A stretch of 64,000 nucleotides of DNA from Chloracidobacterium validum (GTDB lineage Bacteria > Acidobacteriota > Blastocatellia > Chloracidobacteriales > Chloracidobacteriaceae): positions 2,339,501 through 2,403,500 of the forward strand of contig NZ_CP072648.1 of NCBI RefSeq assembly GCF_018304825.1, given 5' to 3'. The position numbers were made by a program, and so were the translations under genes. The first letter of the stretch is position 1. Each line of letters starts with the position of its first letter. The notes under the pieces are model-generated. The model was given only the letters and a program-made list of their open reading frames with translations. It ran no database searches and was not told the DNA's origin. Shown here in pieces: positions 1 to 8,021 of this stretch.

Positions 1-439
1 GGGTCACAGAAAACTGGAAAGGACCTGCGCCAGCGGTTGCCATCGGATAAACACCGGGGGCAAGGGGGGTCCCGGCCGGCTCATTTTCCTTGCCAATCAG
101 TTCAAATACCACGAGGTAGCCGTCTGACGTAGGAGCTTCCCGCAGAGATAGTTGTCCCCGCTCTGGGTTCAAGTTGTAATCGGCCAGATGGAAGGCATAG
201 GAAGAAGCTTTTTTGGTTTCCGTATTTTTGGAAAGCCCGATTGTGGATGGGTAAATGTAGCCAGATTTGAGGGCAACAGGCTGTGACTTGCCGTCAACAG
301 TAAGAACAAGCTCCTGCGCTTTGCTGCCACAGGCGATGCTGGATGCCACGACCAACATCAACATCAGTCCGAATGAGCGCACTTGCGGAGCGGAATAACA
401 ACTTAGCAGACAGCGCGTCTGACGCAACATGACAAACAT
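1..439 (-). CDS. Putative lipoprotein, 3' end cut by the window edge
   Basis: The reading frame stays open from an ATG at 439 down to base 1, so the C-terminus lies outside the window (146 codons seen). The start is preceded by a GGGAG-like ribosome binding site about eight bases upstream; a second in-frame ATG lies at 430. Residues 25-38 form a hydrophobic segment ending in a lipobox (S-S-I-A-C), so it is probably an outer- or inner-membrane lipoprotein. The rest is polar with no motif I recognise. Function unknown. Confidence 0.7.
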   Translation of the reverse strand, partial: MFVMLRQTRCLLSCYSAPQVRSFGLMLMLVVASSIACGSKAQELVLTVDGKSQPVALKSGYIYPSTIGLSKNTETKKASSYAFHLADYNLNPERGQLSLREAPTSDGYLVVFELIGKENEPAGTPLAPGVYPMATAGAGPFQFSVT

Positions 440-604
440 CGAAGCAATCTCCCAACGGGTTAGGTGTGTGGAAGCAGCGCTTGATGAGAGTCACCGCTCG
501 CCACAGAGGGGGGCGTCAGTGGCGAAAACATTTTGACGGTCTGGCAGCACGTTACCACGTCAAGGCCAGATTTTCTTGTGGTTGTGTTTTTTGTGGTCGT
601 GTTT

Positions 605-1480
605 TTAGGCTGGCTCCGGCAGCCACAGTACGCCTTTGCGCAGAACCGTGATCTGACTCGGTTGCAGACCGATTTCAAAGGCGTCGCAGGCCGCCGCCGA
701 TTCCAGGCAGCGCGTACACAACGCATTCAACTGGCGGCGCACATCGGCTTCGATATGCAGCAGCGTCTCGTGTAGATCGGGATCGCTGATGACGCCACTC
801 AGCGGCTGGTTGTCATCGGCCGCAACGATCAGCCGTTCCCCACTGGAGAAAAGCGCTTCGAGGCGGGTAATCGAAGAGAAAAACTCCTGCCGCCGGTCGG
901 TCAGAATCTCATTGAGCTTGGCTTCTGGGAGGTTCTGCCCAAGGCCCTTGCGCTCCGCTGCGGCCTGCACTTGCAAAAGCTTCAGGTTGACCCGCGCCGT
1001 GAGCGCCGCCAACTCGTCCTCGATGCTCTCCGCCGCCGACTCCGCCAGCCGATTGACAAAGCTTTCCCGGCTCTCACCCACGTCAGAAAAAGCATCGAAG
1101 TTCTGGTTGAACCACAACCGCAGCTTTTCCCGACGCGACAGCCAGTTCACCAACTCTTCGACGTGGTGGGTCAGCACAGCCGCACCGAGCAGGTAGTCTT
1201 GCGTTCGGTGCGGTAAGTCACGCGGCGGGGATTTCCACAACTGCGCGTCCGTCAAGCCAGACGGATCAAGCGGCGGGGACTCCCAATCGGGCGGACCTTC
1301 GCCACGGGCGGCCCAGGCTAGAAAGCGTCGCTCATCCGTGTGCTTGATCCGCGCCCGCAAGCTGTGAAACTTCAGACTACATTCCACGAACCACGCCGGA
1401 CGGTAGCCTGATGACGTATCCGGCACCGGCGCAAGCCAGTACTGCGGCACATCCAGTGTTGGCGGGGGCAAGGTTGTCAT
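605..1480 (-). CDS. Conserved hypothetical protein with helical coiled-coil core
   Basis: A 291-residue soluble protein starting 34 bases after the argS stop on the same strand, so probably co-transcribed with it. I chose the ATG at 1480 because upstream starts would lie inside argS. Residues about 120-250 are rich in Glu, Arg, Leu and Ala and look like long helices or a coiled coil. There is no signal peptide or membrane segment. I do not recognise a catalytic motif. Two tryptophan-rich stretches lie in the N-terminal third. Function unknown. Confidence 0.6.
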   Translation of the reverse strand: MTTLPPPTLDVPQYWLAPVPDTSSGYRPAWFVECSLKFHSLRARIKHTDERRFLAWAARGEGPPDWESPPLDPSGLTDAQLWKSPPRDLPHRTQDYLLGAAVLTHHVEELVNWLSRREKLRLWFNQNFDAFSDVGESRESFVNRLAESAAESIEDELAALTARVNLKLLQVQAAAERKGLGQNLPEAKLNEILTDRRQEFFSSITRLEALFSSGERLIVAADDNQPLSGVISDPDLHETLLHIEADVRRQLNALCTRCLESAAACDAFEIGLQPSQITVLRKGVLWLPEPA

Positions 1481-1514
1481 GGCAGAGATACAGAGACGCA
1501 GGGCGCAAAGGGGG

Positions 1515-3527
1515 TCACATGCGCTCCGGGGCTTCGATGCCAAGGACGGCCAAAGACGCCCGAAGCCGGTTTTCCACCAGCCCCACCAGCGCAATCAGAA
1601 ACGTCCGCCGGACATCGTCCGACTCATGGCGGATGTTGTGCCGATTGTAAAACGTGCTGAACATTTGCGCGAGCTGAAAAGCGTACTTTGCCACGACCGC
1701 GGGTTCGAGCGATTCGCGCGCTTCATCCAACACCGTGTCATAACGCAGGAGCGTTACCGTCAGCGCCCAAAACTCGTTGGCGCGGTTGCCTTCGTCTTGA
1801 AGCCAAGTGGCAAGCCGTGGAAGGTGGTCACGGAGGATGCCGGCCGGGGCCGGGCAGTCCAGCCCAGCCTCGCGCAGCTTGCGGCGGATGCTGGCCATGC
1901 GCACCAGTGAGTAGAGCAAATAGACGCCGGTTTCCCCCTGTTCGGCCAGAGCATCGGCAAAATCAAAGGCAATGAGTGTCGTTCGCGCAAACTTGAGTAG
2001 AAAGTACCGAACCGCAGCGACGGCAACTTGGTGGGCAATCGTCCGTTGCTCGGCTTCAGGCAGGTCTGGCTGGCTGGCTTGCACATGGGCCAAGGCTTTG
2101 CTTTCCAGGCGATCCAGCAACTCGTCGGCCTTCACGCCCAGCCCCTTGCGTCCGCTCATCGAAACGAACGGCCGGCGGCGGTCTTCTTCAGAGAGGGTGA
2201 AGCCAAGTTCAAGGCAGCTCGCCGGGGTCAGCGCCACCTTTTCATAGGCGACATGGGCGCTGGCGGCAACGCGGTCACGGACATCGTCCGGGGCTACGGC
2301 CAACACACCGCGCTTGACAAACTCCTGGGCATAGCTCTGCCCCACGTCAATGACGTTCAAGTAAGCCACGCCCCGCCCAAACGACGGCGGCGATGGTTGC
2401 GCGGCCGGTGGGGTGGCACTTCCCATCCATACGGTGTGCCCATCCGGGTAGCCATAAAACGCGCGGTAATGGAAGTCGCGGTCGAGAACGCCCAACTTCC
2501 ACAGATGGTAAGCAATGTCCTTGCCGGTGTAATTCACTGTGCCGTTCGAGCGGACAAGAATCTTGTCAGCGTCATGCTCATCATCCGGCGCGGCGGTTGC
2601 GCCTTGCTCGGCACGCATCACCCAGCATCCGGCGCGGCGACCTTCGGCTTCATAGACAATGGCACCGGAGGACTGGAGCCGTTCAAACGCATCGGCCCAG
2701 AAATCCAGGCGCAAAACGGCGCTTTCACAGGGCAAGACATCGTACTGAATGCCCAACCGCTCCATCGTGATCAAGTGACAGCGGACAATCCGCTCGGCGA
2801 CGTGTGCGGCAAGCGCCGCCGTCTCGCCCTCGTGCCGCTCGATGGCGTGCAGGGTTTCTGCCCGCAGGCGCAATCGCGTTTCATCCGCGGCGTACCACGC
2901 GCCGACGCGGGCGTAGAGGTCCCAGCAGTAGTCATCGAATTTGCCGTCAATCGCCGCGACTTCATCTAGCGATTTCCCTTCAATGTGTTTGAACCCAACG
3001 ACCACATCCGCCACTTGAACGCCGGTGTCGTCAATGTAGTTGTGGATTTCGACCGTCTCGCCCGTTGCGCGCAGCAAGCGCACCAAAGCGTCACCCAGGA
3101 CGGCATTGCGCAGGTGCCCGATATGGGCGGCTTTGTTTGGATTGACGCTGGTGTGTTCAACAATCAGCTTGCCGCCAAAGCGCGGCGCCAGCCGAGCCGC
3201 CGGGGCTTCGAGTGCGTTGAGAAAAGCATCGGCCCGGTTGAGAAAGAGGTTGACATAACCGGCCCCGGCCACCTCGATGCGCTCAAACACGGATAGTTCA
3301 GACCCCAGCTCGGTCGCCAGCGCCTGGGCAATATCGCGCGGCGCGTGTTTTTCGCCGGTCGCTGCCTTGAGCCGCTTGGCAACTTCAAAGGCAACCGGCG
3401 TGGCAAGGTCACCCAAGCTTACGTTCGGTGGGAATTCAACCGCCACATCGGCCAAGGCCAGACCAAACCGGCGCTCGACCAAGGCTTTGACCGTTTGGCG
3501 AACAGTTTCTCTCAGTTGGTAAAACAT
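1515..3527 (-). CDS. argS: Arginyl-tRNA synthetase
   Basis: Charges tRNA(Arg) with arginine in the cytoplasm (class I synthetase). The 670-residue protein has the N-terminal ArgRS additional domain, the HIGH signature at about residues 135-138 within 'AAHIGHLRNA', a KMSKS-like loop degenerate as in many ArgRS ('MSGRKGLGVKADELLD'), and a C-terminal DALR-type anticodon-binding domain ('LVRMASIRRKL'). The start MFYQLRETV at 3527 matches the family start; a longer frame reaching 3593 adds 22 unlikely residues. Its length is slightly above the usual 550-600. It is divergent from the cyclophilin gene. Confidence 0.96.
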   Translation of the reverse strand: MFYQLRETVRQTVKALVERRFGLALADVAVEFPPNVSLGDLATPVAFEVAKRLKAATGEKHAPRDIAQALATELGSELSVFERIEVAGAGYVNLFLNRADAFLNALEAPAARLAPRFGGKLIVEHTSVNPNKAAHIGHLRNAVLGDALVRLLRATGETVEIHNYIDDTGVQVADVVVGFKHIEGKSLDEVAAIDGKFDDYCWDLYARVGAWYAADETRLRLRAETLHAIERHEGETAALAAHVAERIVRCHLITMERLGIQYDVLPCESAVLRLDFWADAFERLQSSGAIVYEAEGRRAGCWVMRAEQGATAAPDDEHDADKILVRSNGTVNYTGKDIAYHLWKLGVLDRDFHYRAFYGYPDGHTVWMGSATPPAAQPSPPSFGRGVAYLNVIDVGQSYAQEFVKRGVLAVAPDDVRDRVAASAHVAYEKVALTPASCLELGFTLSEEDRRRPFVSMSGRKGLGVKADELLDRLESKALAHVQASQPDLPEAEQRTIAHQVAVAAVRYFLLKFARTTLIAFDFADALAEQGETGVYLLYSLVRMASIRRKLREAGLDCPAPAGILRDHLPRLATWLQDEGNRANEFWALTVTLLRYDTVLDEARESLEPAVVAKYAFQLAQMFSTFYNRHNIRHESDDVRRTFLIALVGLVENRLRASLAVLGIEAPERM

Positions 3528-3740
3528 CGTTGTGATGGATCGTAGGCAAGATTCAGCGTGAAAACCTACCACTCCGGCCCCAGGTCGGCGCAAGTCGGGG
3601 TCGTTTGACCACCAGCAGCAAGCCTCGTTCCGCGCCTAGTTGAAAAACGAACGCTCGCGTCCCAAACTTGGCCGACACCATAACGAATCATGACCGGCTT
3701 GGTCAGCCGAGCTGGCAGAACGGCAAGGAAGGTGACTGTC

Positions 3741-4424
3741 ATGATGCGGCAGGCAATCGTATGGACACTGCTTATGAGTGGTTGGTTGGTGTGTGGCGAC
3801 CGGTTGACAGCCCAGCAACGCCGTCCAGCACCCCGGACGACGCCGGCGCGTCCGGCCGTTCCACCTCAACCGCAGCCATCCACGCCAAAACCGAGTCGCG
3901 CCGAACAGCTCTCGATTGAGGAACTCAAGGCCACGCGGGCCGTCATCGAGTCGGCAGCGGGCAACATCGTGCTGGAATTTTTTCCGGAGCGAGCGCCCAA
4001 TCATGTCCGCAACTTTCTCCGATTGGCAGAACAAGGTTACTACGACGGCACGGAATTCAACCGTATCGTGAAGGATTTCGTCATTCAGGGGGGTGATCCG
4101 GCCAAGTGGCCGGCAGATAGTCCCAATCGCAAGCTGCGCTTCGATACGTCGCCACTCAAGGCGGAATTCAACGAAACGCCACACGACAAAGGAATCCTGT
4201 CAATGGCCCATGGCAAGGACCCGGACAGCGCGACAACGCATTATTTCATCTGCCTGCGGCGGGCGGAGTCGCTCGACGGCAAGTACACGGCGTTTGGGCG
4301 CGTCGTCGAAGGGCTGGAAGTCGTGGACAAAATCGCCGAAACACCAATTCAGCCGGGCGCGGAGGACAAGCCGGCCGAGCGGGTCGAAGTCCGAACGATT
4401 CGGGTCATCTATCCAAAGCCTTAG
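3741..4424 (+). CDS. Exported peptidyl-prolyl cis-trans isomerase, cyclophilin type
   Basis: A 227-residue protein with an N-terminal signal peptide (MMRQAIVWTLLMSGWLVCG), a proline-rich linker (about residues 28-58) and a cyclophilin domain. Recognisable cyclophilin motifs are 'HVRNFLRLAEQGYYDGTEF', 'VIQGGDP' and the later 'SMAHGKDPDSATTHYFI'. It should catalyse proline isomerisation of exported proteins in the periplasm. The ATG at 3741 follows an AAGGAAGG ribosome binding site; the upstream in-frame ATG at 3690 would bury the signal peptide. It is followed on the same strand by the M16 peptidase. Confidence 0.92.
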   Translation: MMRQAIVWTLLMSGWLVCGDRLTAQQRRPAPRTTPARPAVPPQPQPSTPKPSRAEQLSIEELKATRAVIESAAGNIVLEFFPERAPNHVRNFLRLAEQGYYDGTEFNRIVKDFVIQGGDPAKWPADSPNRKLRFDTSPLKAEFNETPHDKGILSMAHGKDPDSATTHYFICLRRAESLDGKYTAFGRVVEGLEVVDKIAETPIQPGAEDKPAERVEVRTIRVIYPKP

Positions 4425-4553
4425 TTGTGCCAAACCACGCTGCAACCGGTCTGCCACGCGCCGTATGGACGCGGCCGACACTCACCCGCCAAGCTCGCTT
4501 GGCTGTACGTTCCTGTCCCATTGTTAGTCCCACCAAACTTGAGGTCTCTTGTC

Positions 4554-6017
4554 ATGCGTCACTGCTGGTTGGCCGGTTGGCTATTGATTTGGTTTTCCGC
4601 TTCGGGTTGGGCCTTGCCACCCGGCGCGCGCGGCCCAGCTTTTCAGAAGCCGCAGCCGCCACGCCTCGAACCGCTGGCCGAGCGGGTGTCAAGCGAGTAC
4701 GCGCAACTCTTCAACCGGCGGCTGGCCAACGGTTTGGAGGTTATCGTGTACGAAGATCATGCCGTGCCACTGGTGACGATTGAACTCGCCTGCCGCAACG
4801 GTTCTTACACCGAACCGCCGGAACTCAATGGCTTGTCACACCTCTACGAACACATGTTTTTCAAGGCGAATCGCGCGGTCAAAAATCAGGAAGCCTACCT
4901 GCGGACGATTGGCGAACTGGGCATCGTTTACAACGGCACGACGCAAACCGAACTGGTCAACTACTACTTCACCACGCTGAGCCGAAACCTTCCGACGGCG
5001 CTGCGCTTCATGCGCGACGCCGCCCTGTACCCGGCCTTCGATGAAGAGGAGTTTGCGCGTGAAAAGGAAGTTGTCTTGGGCGAAATTGACCGCAATGAGT
5101 CGAACCCCTACTACTACCTCTCGACCGAAATGACCCAGCGGTTGTTCGCCAAGTATCCAAGCCGAAAGAACCCGCTCGGCACACGCGCCACCGTGGCAGC
5201 GGCAACGACCGACCAGATGCGGCTTATTCAACAGCGGTACTACCTTCCAAACAATGCTGCGGTGCTTGTAGCCGGGGACGTACAACCTGAAGAAGTCTTT
5301 CGTTTGGTGGCGATGTACTTTGGCGAATGGCCGCGCGGCAACGACCCGTTCAAGAAGTACCCGCCGGTTGAACATCCGCCACTCGAAAGAAGCGAAGGCG
5401 TCATCGTCACCCAACCGGTGCAAAGTGTGACGGTACAGATTGGTTGGCACGGACCATCAATTGGTAAAGATGACGCCGCTACGTACGCGGCTGATGTGTT
5501 TTCATTCATCCTACGCCAGCCCAATTCCCGTTTTCAGCGCGCGCTCGTGGACAGCGGACTCGCCACCGGCGTGGATTTGATCTACATCACCCAGCGCAAC
5601 GTTGGGCCGATCACGCTGACATTACAGACCACGCCGGAAAAAGCGCGGGCAGCGCTCAAAGCCGTCCACGCTGAAGTCGCGCGATTTGCCGATCCCGACT
5701 ACTTCACGGATGAAGAACTCGCCATTGCCAAGACCTTGCTCGAAGCCGACGACCTATTTTCCCGTGAGAAGGTGAGCGAGCATGTGCATTCGCTGAGCTT
5801 CTGGTGGGCTTCGACCGGACTGGATTACTTCCGCGGCTACCTGCCGACGCTCCGCCAGACGTCACGCGCTGACATTCAGCGTTACTTGCGCCGCTATGTC
5901 ATCGGGCAGCCGCATATCACGGTGGCCATGCTGTCGTCAGACGCACAGGCAAGCCTGAAGTTGACGGACGCCGAACTGATTGGCGCGGCGCCGGTGGCAC
6001 CCGCTTCTGGTCAATAG
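4554..6017 (+). CDS. Exported M16 (insulinase-family) zinc metallopeptidase
   Basis: A 487-residue protein with a signal peptide at residues 1-22 and the inverted zinc motif H-L-Y-E-H at about residues 96-100. The third zinc ligand is a Glu about 77 residues further on, in 'EVVLGEIDRNES'. This is a catalytically competent M16B-type subunit, probably periplasmic. I chose the ATG at 4554 because TTGAGG lies nine bases upstream and a signal peptide follows at once. In many bacteria two M16 genes sit side by side, one inactive; only one is seen here. The 3' end overlaps the convergent ribE by seven bases. Confidence 0.92.
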   Translation: MRHCWLAGWLLIWFSASGWALPPGARGPAFQKPQPPRLEPLAERVSSEYAQLFNRRLANGLEVIVYEDHAVPLVTIELACRNGSYTEPPELNGLSHLYEHMFFKANRAVKNQEAYLRTIGELGIVYNGTTQTELVNYYFTTLSRNLPTALRFMRDAALYPAFDEEEFAREKEVVLGEIDRNESNPYYYLSTEMTQRLFAKYPSRKNPLGTRATVAAATTDQMRLIQQRYYLPNNAAVLVAGDVQPEEVFRLVAMYFGEWPRGNDPFKKYPPVEHPPLERSEGVIVTQPVQSVTVQIGWHGPSIGKDDAATYAADVFSFILRQPNSRFQRALVDSGLATGVDLIYITQRNVGPITLTLQTTPEKARAALKAVHAEVARFADPDYFTDEELAIAKTLLEADDLFSREKVSEHVHSLSFWWASTGLDYFRGYLPTLRQTSRADIQRYLRRYVIGQPHITVAMLSSDAQASLKLTDAELIGAAPVAPASGQ

Positions 6018-6658
6018 CCGAGCGCCCGCAGGCGTTCGGCAGTGAGCGGCGGCGTGGCGGCTGACGGTGACGGCGCTTGCAACAGACGCTCAACGTACTT
6101 AGCCAGCACATCGGCTTCGAGATTGACCGCTGCGCCCGGCTTAAGCTTAGGCAGCGTCGTCCAGTTGAGCGTGGCGGGAATGACCGCCACCTCAAACCAG
6201 TCTTCGCCAAGCGTCGCCACTGTCAAGCTCACGCCGTCCACGGCAATGCTGCCCTTGCGAACCAGGTAACGCCCAATGTCCGGTGGAAAACCGAAGCGCA
6301 TCGTGACGGCATTCCCAAGTGGGCGACGGGCGAGAAAGTGACCGACGGCATCCACATGGCCCTGGACGATATGACCGCCGAGCCGCGCGCCGACGGCCAG
6401 GGCGCGCTCCAGGTTCACGTCATCTCCGGTCTTGCGTTCGGCCAGGTTTGACACCCGGAGCGTTTCTTCCGAAACATCTACCGTGAAGCTCCTAGCGGTC
6501 AGTGCCGTGACGGTCAGGCACACGCCGTTGACGGCGATGCTGTCGCCCAGCTTGGTGTTTTCCAAAACGACCTGCGCGCCCACCGTCAGCGCGCCGCCGG
6601 TTGAGCGCCGGTCAAGTCGTTCTAAACGGCCGACCTCTTCGATGATGCCGGTAAACAT
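6011..6658 (-). CDS. ribE: Riboflavin synthase alpha chain
   Basis: Converts two 6,7-dimethyl-8-ribityllumazine molecules into riboflavin and a pyrimidine. The 215-residue protein begins with the invariant MFTGIIEEVG and shows the two lumazine-binding barrel repeats, each with a 'V(N/D)GV(C/S)LTV' motif, plus 'GGHIVQGHVDAVG' in the interdomain region. The start at 6658 matches the family exactly. It lies eight bases after the thioredoxin-like gene, so the two are probably one transcript. No other riboflavin genes are in the window. Confidence 0.96.
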   Translation of the reverse strand: MFTGIIEEVGRLERLDRRSTGGALTVGAQVVLENTKLGDSIAVNGVCLTVTALTARSFTVDVSEETLRVSNLAERKTGDDVNLERALAVGARLGGHIVQGHVDAVGHFLARRPLGNAVTMRFGFPPDIGRYLVRKGSIAVDGVSLTVATLGEDWFEVAVIPATLNWTTLPKLKPGAAVNLEADVLAKYVERLLQAPSPSAATPPLTAERLRALGY

Positions 6659-6666
6659 AGCGCAGG

Positions 6667-7245
6667 CTAGGCGTACGCGGGCGCATTGCCCGGTCGCCAC
6701 TTGATGTTGCACCCAATGCTGGGCTTTTGCTCGCCGAGGGGAGGTTCGCCGGCCAATGCTGCGTCCAATGCGCGCCGAAGATCGCTCCCCGTGACCGGAA
6801 CACCATTGCCGGGACGGCTATCGTCCATCTGCCCACGGTAAACCAGCGCGCGCGCACGATCATAGACGAAGAAATCCGGCGTGCAGGCCGCTTGAAAAGC
6901 CTTGGCAACTTCTTGGGACTCGTCATACCCATAAGGAAATTGGAAGCCCAACTCCCGCGCCATGGCGCGAAGCGACTCCGGCGCATCGTCCGGGTAAGCG
7001 GCAGCATCGTTTGAACTGATGGCCAGAACGCCGACACCCCGCGCCAAGTATTCATTGGCCAGCGCCGTGAGTGCTTTTTCGACATGCTTGACGTATGGGC
7101 AGTGCCGACAAATGAACATCACCAGCAATACTGGACGGTCAGCAAATGTTGCCAGTGAGATGGCGCGTCCGGTTGTGACATCGGTCAGGGTAAAATCCGG
7201 CGCTGGCGTGCCCAGCGCCAGCATGGTTGATGGCGTGAGTGCCAT
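6667..7245 (-). CDS. Thioredoxin-fold redoxin (AhpC/TSA-like)
   Basis: A 192-residue cytoplasmic protein with 'APDFTLTDV' at the start of the redoxin fold, an active-site C-x-x-C in 'FICRHCPYVKHVE', and a later conserved Cys in 'AACTPDFFVYD'. This pattern is typical of a thioredoxin-family group related to peroxiredoxins whose substrate is usually unknown. The C-terminal 'SIGCNIKW' motif is conserved in that group. It lies between the ankyrin gene and ribE on the same strand and may be part of the oxidative-stress transcript headed by the catalase. Confidence 0.85.
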   Translation of the reverse strand: MALTPSTMLALGTPAPDFTLTDVTTGRAISLATFADRPVLLVMFICRHCPYVKHVEKALTALANEYLARGVGVLAISSNDAAAYPDDAPESLRAMARELGFQFPYGYDESQEVAKAFQAACTPDFFVYDRARALVYRGQMDDSRPGNGVPVTGSDLRRALDAALAGEPPLGEQKPSIGCNIKWRPGNAPAYA

Positions 7246-7341
7246 AGGTTAGCTCCTTGCCCGCGACAGTTCTTTTCTCGGCTATTTCTACGCTGAATTG
7301 ACGTGGCTGGCAACGGACGGACGCTCTGGCAAGTGGCCGCT

Positions 7342-7938
7342 TCATGGCGCGCCATAGCGACGCAACAACGCCACCATGTCGTCGTGGCCCTGCCCCAGCG
7401 CCAACGTGAGTGCCGTTTGTCCGTTCTTGTCAGCCAGGTTGACCGTTGCCCCTTTTTCAAGCAGCAGTTCGGCGATGGGCAGCCGATTGAACAGCGCGGC
7501 AAACATGAGCGCCGTAGCATCATTGGCATTGACGGCATTGACCTCTGCGCCGTGTGCCAGTAGTTCCTGGGCGATGCCAAGATGCCCCTTGAAGCCGGCG
7601 GCCATCAGCACGGTATTGCCGAGCTTGTCGGCGGCATTGGGGTTGGCTTTGTGCTTGAGCAGAAACGTGACCAAGTCGGCGTGGCCGTAGTATGCCGCCA
7701 GAATGAGCGGAGTTGAGCCGCGCGCGTCAGTTTGCTCGATGTCGGCCCCGGCTTCGAGCAACGCCGCCACGGCCGGCACATCGCCCGCGCGCGCGGCATC
7801 AAGGAGCGTCGGCGGTTGTGGTTGCTGACCGAGCGCCAGAGCCGACAGGCCAAAGCATAGGCAAGCGACGACGACCAAGGCGCGGCATCCTGCCAGGGAC
7901 GGCTGCCCACGGCGCGTTTTGACCAGTCTGAACACCAT
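7342..7938 (-). CDS. Exported ankyrin-repeat protein next to catalase (AnkB-like)
   Basis: A 198-residue protein with a signal peptide (hydrophobic stretch around residues 20-37, predicted cut after 'ALALG'). Four to five ankyrin repeats follow (for example 'GSTPLILAAYYGHADLVTFL' and 'GNTVLMAAGFKGHLGIAQEL'). A GGAGG ribosome binding site precedes the ATG. It is 83 bases downstream of the exported catalase. In Pseudomonas aeruginosa the exported ankyrin protein AnkB is encoded beside KatB and supports catalase activity. By analogy this is a periplasmic catalase partner, which is an inference from arrangement and signal peptides. Confidence 0.85.
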   Translation of the reverse strand: MVFRLVKTRRGQPSLAGCRALVVVACLCFGLSALALGQQPQPPTLLDAARAGDVPAVAALLEAGADIEQTDARGSTPLILAAYYGHADLVTFLLKHKANPNAADKLGNTVLMAAGFKGHLGIAQELLAHGAEVNAVNANDATALMFAALFNRLPIAELLLEKGATVNLADKNGQTALTLALGQGHDDMVALLRRYGAP

Positions 7939-7976
7939 ATCGAAACCTCCTCACTTGAAGTAGCGCCGTCGTAAAC

Positions 7977-8004
7977 GGTGGCAGGTCAGTGGCGACCTGC
8001 CACC
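7977..8004 (-). terminator. Hairpin between catalase and ankyrin genes
   Basis: A perfect 11-bp inverted repeat (GGTGGCAGGTC / GACCTGCCACC) with a six-base loop begins 18 bases after the catalase stop. On the minus strand the tail is only weakly T-rich (GTTTACG). It may therefore be a partial terminator or an mRNA-stabilising hairpin that lowers expression of the downstream ankyrin gene. Confidence 0.55.
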
Positions 8005-8021
8005 ACCGGATGACGACCCGA

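Noticed and set aside
2028-2969. 313-codon plus-strand open frame across argS
   Set aside because: It is the antisense shadow of a clearly conserved arginyl-tRNA synthetase and shows no family features.
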